Source of the DNA: an uncultured Lachnospiraceae bacterium
Lineage (GTDB): Bacteria > Bacillota > Clostridia > Lachnospirales > Lachnospiraceae
DNA: 64,000 bases
Direction: 5' to 3'
Assembly (NCBI GenBank): GCA_934351255.1
Contig: CAKRJH010000009.1
Coordinates: forward strand, 40,825 to 104,824
Below, piece after piece: positions 33,769-40,864 of this stretch. The notes beneath the pieces were generated by a model, which was not told where the DNA came from, did not search any database, and saw only the letters and a program-made list of their open reading frames with translations. The translations under genes and the position numbers were made by a program. Every line of letters starts with the position of its first letter. Within the stretch, counting starts at the first letter, position 1.

Positions 33769-34404
33769 CTACAGATTCAACTGATCCCGCAGGGCATCCA
33801 TGCGCCTCTGCAGTCTGTGCAGTTCCTTTTTGTCGGCAGCCATCGCATCCAGTGCATTCTTGGCCTGCGCCTGCACCTGCTCCACTGCCTGTTCCATCGC
33901 TTTTTTCTTTCCCACGGCAAACAGTGGGATTTTCTTTTTGTCCTCCTCGAGGCTTTTCTGTCTCGCCTGAAAATCTCCCAGCTTCAGCCGCTGTTCATCC
34001 AGACGCTTCCGGATTCTTGCCATCTGCACCTCGAGCAGATCGTATTCGGCCTGCTCCTCAGAACGGTTCCATTTCTGCCGGATCCGGCAGGTCTTCTCCC
34101 TCGGCTGGTACTGCGGCAGTCTGCCAAGTCCGAAATCACAGGAAAGAGTCTCCATAGCATCAAAGACAAGATCGATCTGCCGGCGCGCCTCCTGCCGGTC
34201 CATCTGACCCCGGAATGCCGCGTCATCAATTTCCAGAACAACCGCCTCAAGCTGTGTTCCCACCCGCTGCTGTCTGCGTGCCGCTGCGGCCATCTTCTGT
34301 CTGCCCTGAGCCTCGTCCGGCTGTTCCCGGCCGACCTCGATCTGCTGCATTGCCGTATATTCTTTCCACTCTTTTACGATCTGTTCTGTCTTTGCCTCTG
34401 TCAT
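33769..34404 (-). CDS. Hypothetical coiled-coil protein
   Basis: I do not recognise this 211-residue protein. It is highly charged, rich in Gln, Glu, Arg and Lys, and predicted mostly helical, with heptad-like stretches at about 100-150 and 160-211. No signal peptide or TM segment is seen. The ATG at 34404 has GGGAGG 6 nt upstream and lies 14 nt after the stop of the BspA-type gene, so the two are one operon; a partnership is inference only. Confidence 0.6.
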   Translation of the reverse strand: MTEAKTEQIVKEWKEYTAMQQIEVGREQPDEAQGRQKMAAAARRQQRVGTQLEAVVLEIDDAAFRGQMDRQEARRQIDLVFDAMETLSCDFGLGRLPQYQPREKTCRIRQKWNRSEEQAEYDLLEVQMARIRKRLDEQRLKLGDFQARQKSLEEDKKKIPLFAVGKKKAMEQAVEQVQAQAKNALDAMAADKKELHRLQRRMDALRDQLNL

Positions 34405-34418
34405 GAATGCCTCCCCGG

Positions 34419-35852
34419 TCATCGCTTACATTTCTTGATATTGCTATAGCGGCCATAGCATTTCACCCCGGCTACCACGCGGTATGCCCTGACCTTATAA
34501 TAGTTCGTCTTTCCTGCCTTTGCCTTGCGGTCCGCAAAAGACTTGACGGAACCCTTGGTCACCGTTCCGATCTTGCGGTACCCTTTGCCTTTTTTCACAG
34601 AGCGGTAAATCACATACCCGTCGGCATTGGAGACCTTCTTCCAGCTCAGAACGACCCTTTTCCCCTTTTTCTTTGCCTTCTTCAGGTTCACTGTACCCAC
34701 CTTTGCGTGTACTGCCACCTTCGACAGATCCACATCACGGAAGCTGTCCGGTGCCACATAGGTCACAGAATCCGGAATATTGATCTCATGGATATTGACG
34801 CAGCCTGCAAACGCCCCCGCTTCAATGGTAGTCAGACCTTCCGGCAGTGCCACCACATTCAGGTTCTGGCAGTTTAAGAACGTGTCCTCCTCGATCACCG
34901 TGATTCCAGCCGGAATCTCTTCTATATGAAGATTGCGGCAATTTGCAAATGCCCCTTTGTGAAGGGTGGTCAGGTTCGGTGACAGTACGACCTCATTGAG
35001 ATTCGTACACTCCGAAAATGCATATTCCCCGACCGAAACCACACTCGGTGAGAGCGTCAGATTATGCATATTGTCACACTGATAGAACATATACGGAGCG
35101 ATCTGCGCTGCGGTACACTTGCTGATGTCGATCTGGATGTTCGTGCACTTGGTAAATGCATAGGATCCAAAGCTGCTGACGCTGGCCGGCAGTGTCACAT
35201 TCAGATTCGTACACTGCGCAAAGGCATAGGCACCGATACTCACCGTGCCCTCCTCCCAGCTGCTGACAGTATTAAAATTGCCTGCATAGGCGAATGCGTA
35301 ATCTCCGATCGTGCGAAGCTGCGCTCCGAATACAATGTCTGAGGTATTGTACCCCGAAAAAGAATACGGTGCCAGTGCTGTGACGGTCGCAGGAATCGTA
35401 TAGGTCGCAGGATTGCGGTGCAGTCCCACGGGATAGCGTACCAGCGTCGTCTGGTCTTTGCTCAAAAGGACGCCCTCTGCGTCCTGCATATACGCCGTAT
35501 TGTCCGGTGCCACCTCAAAGGCACGGATGGATGAGCACTGTAAAAATGCAGTGCCGTCAATGGCTGTCACCCCCGCCGGGATCGTCACCTTTGTGATCTT
35601 GTCCCTGCCCTGATATGTCCCGGCTAATGCCGTCACCGGATGTCCGTCAATCTGCTGCGGCACCACCACCTCCGTCTCGGAAGAGATGTCCACCAGATAC
35701 TTTGTCAATGTTGCGTTCCCGGTCGCCTGATCCAGTTCATACTCATACTGACCGTCTGCCGATGTCTGCGCGCTCACCTCTCCGGTGCCTCCCAGTACAG
35801 CCACGATGCATGCCATCACAGCCACCCATATCAATCCCCATTTTCTGTTCAT
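34419..35852 (-). CDS. Secreted BspA-type leucine-rich-repeat protein with C-terminal Fn3-like domain
   Basis: The 477-residue protein has a signal peptide (1-28, ending GEVSA), an N-terminal region with DGHPVTALAG, and about ten BspA/LRR_5 repeats (about 70-385) of the form IGxYAFAxCTNLxxVxLPxxVxxI. The last 90 residues are a lysine-rich fibronectin-III-like domain (VLSWKKVSNADGYVIYRSVK, YYKVRAY). BspA-type proteins act as surface adhesins or host-interaction factors in several gut and oral bacteria. No sortase motif is visible; the basic C-terminus may bind the wall. Confidence 0.88.
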   Translation of the reverse strand: MNRKWGLIWVAVMACIVAVLGGTGEVSAQTSADGQYEYELDQATGNATLTKYLVDISSETEVVVPQQIDGHPVTALAGTYQGRDKITKVTIPAGVTAIDGTAFLQCSSIRAFEVAPDNTAYMQDAEGVLLSKDQTTLVRYPVGLHRNPATYTIPATVTALAPYSFSGYNTSDIVFGAQLRTIGDYAFAYAGNFNTVSSWEEGTVSIGAYAFAQCTNLNVTLPASVSSFGSYAFTKCTNIQIDISKCTAAQIAPYMFYQCDNMHNLTLSPSVVSVGEYAFSECTNLNEVVLSPNLTTLHKGAFANCRNLHIEEIPAGITVIEEDTFLNCQNLNVVALPEGLTTIEAGAFAGCVNIHEINIPDSVTYVAPDSFRDVDLSKVAVHAKVGTVNLKKAKKKGKRVVLSWKKVSNADGYVIYRSVKKGKGYRKIGTVTKGSVKSFADRKAKAGKTNYYKVRAYRVVAGVKCYGRYSNIKKCKR

Positions 35853-35911
35853 ATTTTCTCCGTTACCTCCTTGTGCTTTCTTACCTTGTGTCGTTTCCTT
35901 TTCTATGTCTG

Positions 35912-35940
35912 ATTATAACAGAGATTTCCCCGCCTCTCAA
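35912..35940 (-). promoter_or_regulatory. Promoter of the BspA-type gene
   Basis: Leftward TTGAGA (35940-35935), 17 nt, TATAAT (35917-35912), about 60 nt before the start; the ribosome site AGGAGG follows. Confidence 0.75.
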
Positions 35941-36017
35941 CTGACACATCTTACGACAGCCACCCCCTGGATTTTGTCAAATTCGACGAAACTTTGTCAA
36001 TTCTTAACGAATTCATC

Positions 36018-36045
36018 TTGATTTATTAACAATTTCTGCTATAAT
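36018..36045 (+). promoter_or_regulatory. Promoter of the secreted NlpC/P60-like gene
   Basis: TTGATT (36018-36023), 16 nt, TATAAT (36040-36045), 53 nt before the ATG at 36099, which has AAGGAG upstream. Confidence 0.7.
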
Positions 36046-36098
36046 TAATCTTGGTTTTTTAATTTTCGTAATAATTATGTAATATTTAAGGAGTCTAC

Positions 36099-36962
36099 AT
36101 GAGACGCAATAAACGACACGTATTGACCGCGATCGCCCTCACTCTGGGGATCGTCACCAGCCAGTTCGGAATATCCTCTCCGGCTGCACAGGCAGCATCG
36201 AAAACTTATTTTGCACAGACTGTGACCGAAGAGGCCTATCAGAAAGCCATCACCAAAGGATTTCTCGGAAAAGCCTACGGAGTCGGCGGCGGCAGATATG
36301 TCTGCAACACATATGTAGGAGCTGCACTTGCAAAGGTTCCTTCCTATAACAGGCAGACCACTACCATCAAAAACCTCAAAGTTAAAAATCGTGGGAAATA
36401 CGTTCCCACTTCCTATGACTGGACACGCGCCAACGTGCGCTACACCTACCACGACAAGCAGCTTCACAAAACCAAAACGGTTTCGATCAAGAAGAAAAAC
36501 AAGGGCACTTCCCTTCGCAGTCTGGAAATGGGCGATGTCCTGACATACGGTTCCGGCGGCGGACATGTTGCCCTGTATTTTGGAGAATTCAAAAATGCCA
36601 GAGCAGTCATCAACCGCCTGGTATCCCTGGGTGTGTACAAGTCCTCCCAGATCCACAAATCCGGCCACCGCTACAGAGACAACCACGGCCGCGTGATCCT
36701 TCATGACTATCACACCGGAACACACTGGCGTGTACACGCCACAAACAGCGGTCTTCTGATCGACAATGCCGTGGTCAGCCGCCATTCCAACGGAACTTCT
36801 TCCTTTGGCAGATGGAGCAAGACCATTCCATCCGGTTTTACGACAGATGTAGTATCCACTCCGGATCTCCCGGAGAATCCCGTTGCGGACGAGCCTGCGA
36901 CACAGACTCCTGCTCCGGAAGGCACACAGGATCCAGCCACGGTCCAGGAACCGGCAGCATAG
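36099..36962 (+). CDS. Secreted NlpC/P60-like cysteine peptidase-fold protein
   Basis: The 287-residue protein has a signal peptide (1-32, ending SSPAAQA). The globular part looks like a papain-like NlpC/P60 or CHAP fold: the candidate nucleophile Cys69 sits in GGGRYVCNTYVGAAL and the candidate His156 in YGSGGGHVALYFGE. The C-terminal 35 residues are Pro/Thr/Glu-rich. The usual FDCSG signature is altered to YVCNT, so peptidoglycan hydrolase activity is likely but not certain. It has its own promoter and a strong terminator. Confidence 0.7.
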   Translation: MRRNKRHVLTAIALTLGIVTSQFGISSPAAQAASKTYFAQTVTEEAYQKAITKGFLGKAYGVGGGRYVCNTYVGAALAKVPSYNRQTTTIKNLKVKNRGKYVPTSYDWTRANVRYTYHDKQLHKTKTVSIKKKNKGTSLRSLEMGDVLTYGSGGGHVALYFGEFKNARAVINRLVSLGVYKSSQIHKSGHRYRDNHGRVILHDYHTGTHWRVHATNSGLLIDNAVVSRHSNGTSSFGRWSKTIPSGFTTDVVSTPDLPENPVADEPATQTPAPEGTQDPATVQEPAA

Positions 36963-36979
36963 CATAGACACAGCCATTC

Positions 36980-37013
36980 AAACGGTGTAGAATAAATCTA
37001 CACCGTTTTTTTT
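36980..37013 (+). terminator. Rightward terminator after the NlpC/P60-like gene
   Basis: 12-bp stem AAACGGTGTAGA/TCTACACCGTTT with a 5-nt loop, then a run of T. It lies only about 57 nt upstream of the GH5 start, and I see no clear promoter in that gap, so GH5 expression may depend on read-through. Confidence 0.9.
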
Positions 37014-37069
37014 GCAGAAAAACAACGAACCGAAACTTTGCAGGAACGCAATCAAAAAGGAGAAAACAC

Positions 37070-39313
37070 ATGAAAAAAACAACAAGGATCTTACTGAGTT
37101 TCCTTCTCACCTTCTGCCTGATCCTGGGCCTGGGAGAAGGCAGCACCTTCGTCCGCGCCGCCTCCGCGACCGGCAAGAGCTTTTCCTTTACTTCCGCAGA
37201 CGGAACATGCACCGTCACACTCACGGAGTATATGGACAATCAGTGGTGGTATGAATATTACATCTCCATCAAAAACAACGGAACAGAGACGATCAAAAAA
37301 TGGACCTTAAACGCCTCCGTCTCCGACACTTCCAAGCTGTCTGCTTCCAATGCCTACAACGCAAAGCTGGCAGTCGGATCCGGCAGCATGACTCTGTCCG
37401 GCCTGGGCCTTTCCCTGAACATCGCCCCGGGACAGACCTTCTCCGGCAGCGACTGTAAGATCGGCGCCGGCGGTGCAGTCTCCTTTTCACAGGGAAGTGT
37501 AAGTTACACGACACCGGCATCTTCCGGCAGCGGTAAAACCTACGGTACCGGTCAGACGACACTGGAGGATTTCCAGCTCGATTACACCCTGACCGGACAG
37601 CCTCAGAGCGGCGTGCAGACTCCATTTGACAAGCACGGCAAACTACATGTATCCGGCACACAGCTCACCGATTCCCACGGACAGGCTACGATCCTTCAGG
37701 GCATCAGCACACATGGTCTCCAGTGGGACAACATGGGCGACTACGTCAATGAAACGGCCCTCTCCAACCTGCGCGATGAATGGGGTGCAGACCTGATCCG
37801 TCTGGTCGGCTATGTCACACAAAATGGATATACTGTCAGCGAAACCGGTAGACAGCGCATTGACACCTATATTCAAAAAGGAGTCTCCCTGGCCAATAAG
37901 CTCGGCATGTATGCCATGATCGACTGGCATATCCATGCCGAAAATCCGATGGATACCAAAAGCGCTGCCATCAGCTTTTTTGACACCTATTCCAGAAAAT
38001 ACGCAGATGACGACCACGTTATCTACGAAATCTGCAACGAACCGTCCGATCTTCCATGGTCGACGATCAAATCCTATGCGCAGGACGTTGTAAGCACGAT
38101 CCGTGCCAATGATCCGGATGGAATCATTGTGGTAGGAACCGGAAACTGGTCCCAGAACGTGGATCAGATCCAGAGCGGAGGCGGTATGCTGGATGCCTCC
38201 AACATCATGTATTCCTTCCATTTCTATGCGGCGACTCACGGACAGAACTTCCGCGACAAAGTGACCACGGCTCACAATCAGGGCATTCCGATCTATGTCA
38301 CCGAATTTGGAACCTGCACCGCAGACGGCCAGTCAAACATCTCTCCAGAGGACACCAAAGAATGGCTGGATTTCCTGCGCGGCTACGGCATCAGTTATTC
38401 TGCCTGGAGCCTGTGCAATAAAAATGAAGCAGCCTCTCTGATCTCACCGGCAAGTTCCAAGACCTCCGGATGGACCGGAGATGATCTGGCCGGAAGCGGC
38501 GCGATCATCGTCCAGCTCTATCGTGGATATAAGGCAAAGCAGGGAGAGGATACACAGACACCGGCACCGGCAACATCCGCACCGGCGACTCAGACACCGA
38601 CCCAGACACCAATTCCAACGAATGCTCCATCGCAGGACCCGGCTCAGTCTGGTTCCCCGGTCCCAACGAACGTTCCATCCCAGGATCCAACGCAGTCTTC
38701 GGCTCCGGCCACTCAGACTCCTGCCATTACACCAACACAGAGTCCAGTTCAGTCTGACTCTCCGGTTCCGACAAATGTTCCGTCCCAGGATCCAACGCAG
38801 TCTTCGGCTCCGGCCACTCAGACTCCTGCCATTACACCAACACAGAGTCCGACCCAGTCTTCCGCTCCGGTTCCGACGAATGCTCCGTCCCAGAACCCAG
38901 CTCAGTCTTCGGCTCCGGCTCCAACGAAAGCTCCGTCCCAGAGCCCGGCTCAGTCTTCCGCTCCGGTTCCGACGAATGCTCCGTCCCAGAACCCAGCTCA
39001 GTCTTCGGCCCCGGTTCCAACGAACACGAACACTCCGGGCTCAGCAGGCACTCCGAATACCCCTCCGGTATTCCTGAAACCAAGCGTCCGTCTCAAGAGG
39101 AAAAAGCTGACCGTCAAAAAGGGAAAGAAGGTACGCATCCAACTGCGCAACAAAACGCCGGATGATAAGATCCTGCGATTCCGTATCAAAAACAAAAAGA
39201 TTGTCAAAGTCAATAAAAAGGGCGTTGTCACCGGATTGAAAAAAGGAAAAACCGTCGTTACAGTCATTATGAAAAACGGCGCCAGACTTAAGTGCAAGAT
39301 CATTGTAAAGTAA
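37070..39313 (+). CDS. Secreted GH5 family cellulase with CBM-like and Big_2 domains
   Basis: The 747-residue protein has a signal peptide (1-31), a CBM2-like beta domain (about 32-150, WWYEYYISIKNNGTETIKKW), a GH5 catalytic domain (about 185-490), a Pro/Thr/Ser/Gln repeat linker (about 500-675) and a lysine-rich Big_2-like domain (about 680-747). The two catalytic glutamates are Glu324 in YEICNEPSD (acid/base) and Glu412 in YVTEFGT (nucleophile). The conserved IDWHIH and FHFYA strands are present. It should cut beta-1,4-glucans outside the cell. Start has AAGGAG. Confidence 0.93.
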   Translation: MKKTTRILLSFLLTFCLILGLGEGSTFVRAASATGKSFSFTSADGTCTVTLTEYMDNQWWYEYYISIKNNGTETIKKWTLNASVSDTSKLSASNAYNAKLAVGSGSMTLSGLGLSLNIAPGQTFSGSDCKIGAGGAVSFSQGSVSYTTPASSGSGKTYGTGQTTLEDFQLDYTLTGQPQSGVQTPFDKHGKLHVSGTQLTDSHGQATILQGISTHGLQWDNMGDYVNETALSNLRDEWGADLIRLVGYVTQNGYTVSETGRQRIDTYIQKGVSLANKLGMYAMIDWHIHAENPMDTKSAAISFFDTYSRKYADDDHVIYEICNEPSDLPWSTIKSYAQDVVSTIRANDPDGIIVVGTGNWSQNVDQIQSGGGMLDASNIMYSFHFYAATHGQNFRDKVTTAHNQGIPIYVTEFGTCTADGQSNISPEDTKEWLDFLRGYGISYSAWSLCNKNEAASLISPASSKTSGWTGDDLAGSGAIIVQLYRGYKAKQGEDTQTPAPATSAPATQTPTQTPIPTNAPSQDPAQSGSPVPTNVPSQDPTQSSAPATQTPAITPTQSPVQSDSPVPTNVPSQDPTQSSAPATQTPAITPTQSPTQSSAPVPTNAPSQNPAQSSAPAPTKAPSQSPAQSSAPVPTNAPSQNPAQSSAPVPTNTNTPGSAGTPNTPPVFLKPSVRLKRKKLTVKKGKKVRIQLRNKTPDDKILRFRIKNKKIVKVNKKGVVTGLKKGKTVVTVIMKNGARLKCKIIVK
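38672..38881 (+). repeat. Two tandem 105-bp repeats in the GH5 linker
   Basis: The block starting at 38672 recurs at 38777 with few changes (35 residues: VPSQDPTQSSAPATQTPAIT and on). Shorter VPTNxPSQxPxQSS units continue to about 39030. Such in-frame repeats can gain or lose copies by slippage. Confidence 0.85.
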
Positions 39314-39322
39314 TAACAAGAA

Positions 39323-39387
39323 AAAAGGCGCTGCATCAACACCAGCCTCCTGTCACAGGATCGGCCGGTATCGGTGCAGCGCTTTTT
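39323..39387. terminator. Bidirectional terminator between GH5 and DUF4846 genes
   Basis: Arms AAAAAGGCGCTGCA and TGCAGCGCTTTTT (39323-39335 and 39375-39387) bracket a 39-nt loop; both strands give a T-run after the stem. Confidence 0.8.
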
Positions 39388-39398
39388 GCATCCAAATC

Positions 39399-40340
39399 CT
39401 ACTCCTCCAGATTCGGCCTGCGAAGTGCCTTCTTTTCAAACGTATATTCCGCTGTTTCAAACGGATAATGGATCTCATCCACGTAATACCACGGATCCTC
39501 GGAATGCAGCGGATTCTTCAGCACATGAAATTCCTGGGCCGGCATATAGCCCTGCGCCAGTAAAAAGGCTTTCTTTCCCTGCTCATTCTCACACAGATCC
39601 ACCACCATCACCACATGTCCGGGACTTCCTCCCTTGATGAAGATATCTCCCACGCGGATATCCGATGGAGCGATCTTTCTGGAGTCCTCCTCCAGATTCA
39701 ATGTCCCGGAATAGGCAAATACCATGCGCATGAATTTCTGAAATGACGCGTAGCTGCTGTCATTGGCGGCAGCGTCCACCCAGTACAGGCGGTCGCCATC
39801 CAGGGCAATGCCGCGGCCCCGGCTCCATTCATCAAAGGACGCCACAAATCCGCCGCCCATCTTGTACCGGATCTTGTCATACGCACCTTTCTGATAATAG
39901 TATTCCCCATACACACGCATCACAGAATCTGCACACTGCTGCAGATCTTCCTTCTCGATCGGCAGGCGAAATACCGCAACGTGTGCCTTCTGATTCCACT
40001 TCTTCTTTCCATTATAGAGGCGGACAGGGCTGCCATCTTTCTTCATCTTATAATGGCGCAGAAATTCTGCCAGAGAGCCCTTGTCCTCCTCGGTCCGCTG
40101 ATATCCTTCCGGAGTCCGGATACGATCTTCCAGCGTCTTCCCCGACGCGTTGATCAAGCGGAGCTCCTGCCCGGAAGTCCCGTTTTCTCCTTTTTCTGTC
40201 ACCAGATCCGGGATGGCGGCGAGCTGGGACCGGATCTCTCTGTGTCTTGCCACATAACGTCCCGCAATACAGCCGGCCGCCAACAGGCAGACCACCAGAG
40301 TCCCTATCACAACGCGGATTCTGCGTCTCCGTTTGTTCAT
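39399..40340 (-). CDS. DUF4846 family exported protein
   Basis: The 313-residue protein begins with a basic stretch and one hydrophobic segment (about 9-27) whose VCLLAAGC could serve as a lipobox or a signal anchor. The body matches DUF4846 as I know it: LYNGKKKWNQKAHVAVFRLP, DLQQCADSVMRVYGEYYYQ and GGSPGHVVMVVDLCENEQGK. The latter has a Gly-His pattern reminiscent of cysteine-peptidase folds, but no partner Cys is evident. Function unknown. The ATG at 40340 has AGGAG upstream; the FKBP gene stop is 11 nt upstream. Confidence 0.75.
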   Translation of the reverse strand: MNKRRRRIRVVIGTLVVCLLAAGCIAGRYVARHREIRSQLAAIPDLVTEKGENGTSGQELRLINASGKTLEDRIRTPEGYQRTEEDKGSLAEFLRHYKMKKDGSPVRLYNGKKKWNQKAHVAVFRLPIEKEDLQQCADSVMRVYGEYYYQKGAYDKIRYKMGGGFVASFDEWSRGRGIALDGDRLYWVDAAANDSSYASFQKFMRMVFAYSGTLNLEEDSRKIAPSDIRVGDIFIKGGSPGHVVMVVDLCENEQGKKAFLLAQGYMPAQEFHVLKNPLHSEDPWYYVDEIHYPFETAEYTFEKKALRRPNLEE

Positions 40341-40351
40341 GGTTCTCACTC

Positions 40352-40777
40352 CTATTCTACAGACACCAGTTCAATCTTGAAATTCAGCTCCTTGCCAGCC
40401 ATCTCATGGTTCGCATCCAGCGTAATATTCTTGTCGTCCTTGGCAGTCACGGTTACCGGGAATGGCTGTCCCATGGCATTGGACAGGAACACTCTCTGGC
40501 CTACCTCCAGGTTCTCAGAGCCCGGAAGCTGTCCGATCTCCAGTTCCAGAATATTCTGTGGATCCGGCATGCCGTAGGCCTCCTCCGGATTCAGGTGAAT
40601 GTCCTTGATCTCGCCCACGATCATATCCTTGACCGCTGCATCAAATCCCTGGATCATCTGTCCTGCTCCGCAGGTAAACTCCAGTGGTTCTCCTCTGTCG
40701 TAGGAAGAATCAAACTTAGTTCCATCGTTAAAAGTTCCTGTGTAATGCACCTTGCATTTCTTGTTCTCGTTGCTCAT
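40352..40777 (-). CDS. FKBP-type peptidyl-prolyl isomerase, SlyD-like
   Basis: A 141-residue protein with the FKBP half-barrel (VHYTGTFNDGTKFDSSYDRG, FTCGAGQMIQGFDAAVKDM) interrupted by the insert-in-flap domain (about 65-120, containing NPEEAYG) that marks SlyD-type chaperone-isomerases. The histidine-rich metal tail of SlyD is absent. Start ATG 40777 is 8 nt from GGAG; the adjacent ATG at 40780 is closer than usual. Confidence 0.9.
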   Translation of the reverse strand: MSNENKKCKVHYTGTFNDGTKFDSSYDRGEPLEFTCGAGQMIQGFDAAVKDMIVGEIKDIHLNPEEAYGMPDPQNILELEIGQLPGSENLEVGQRVFLSNAMGQPFPVTVTAKDDKNITLDANHEMAGKELNFKIELVSVE

Positions 40778-40864
40778 CATCAATCTCCTTCTGTTTTGTA
40801 TGATATGTTTCAGTATACCAGTTGACCATGTCTTCTGACAAATCAATTCTGTTCCGGGTATTCT

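Noticed and set aside
38481..39077. Arg-rich frame inside the GH5 linker
   Set aside because: It is a shifted frame of the proline/threonine repeat; repeats make long stop-free shadows.
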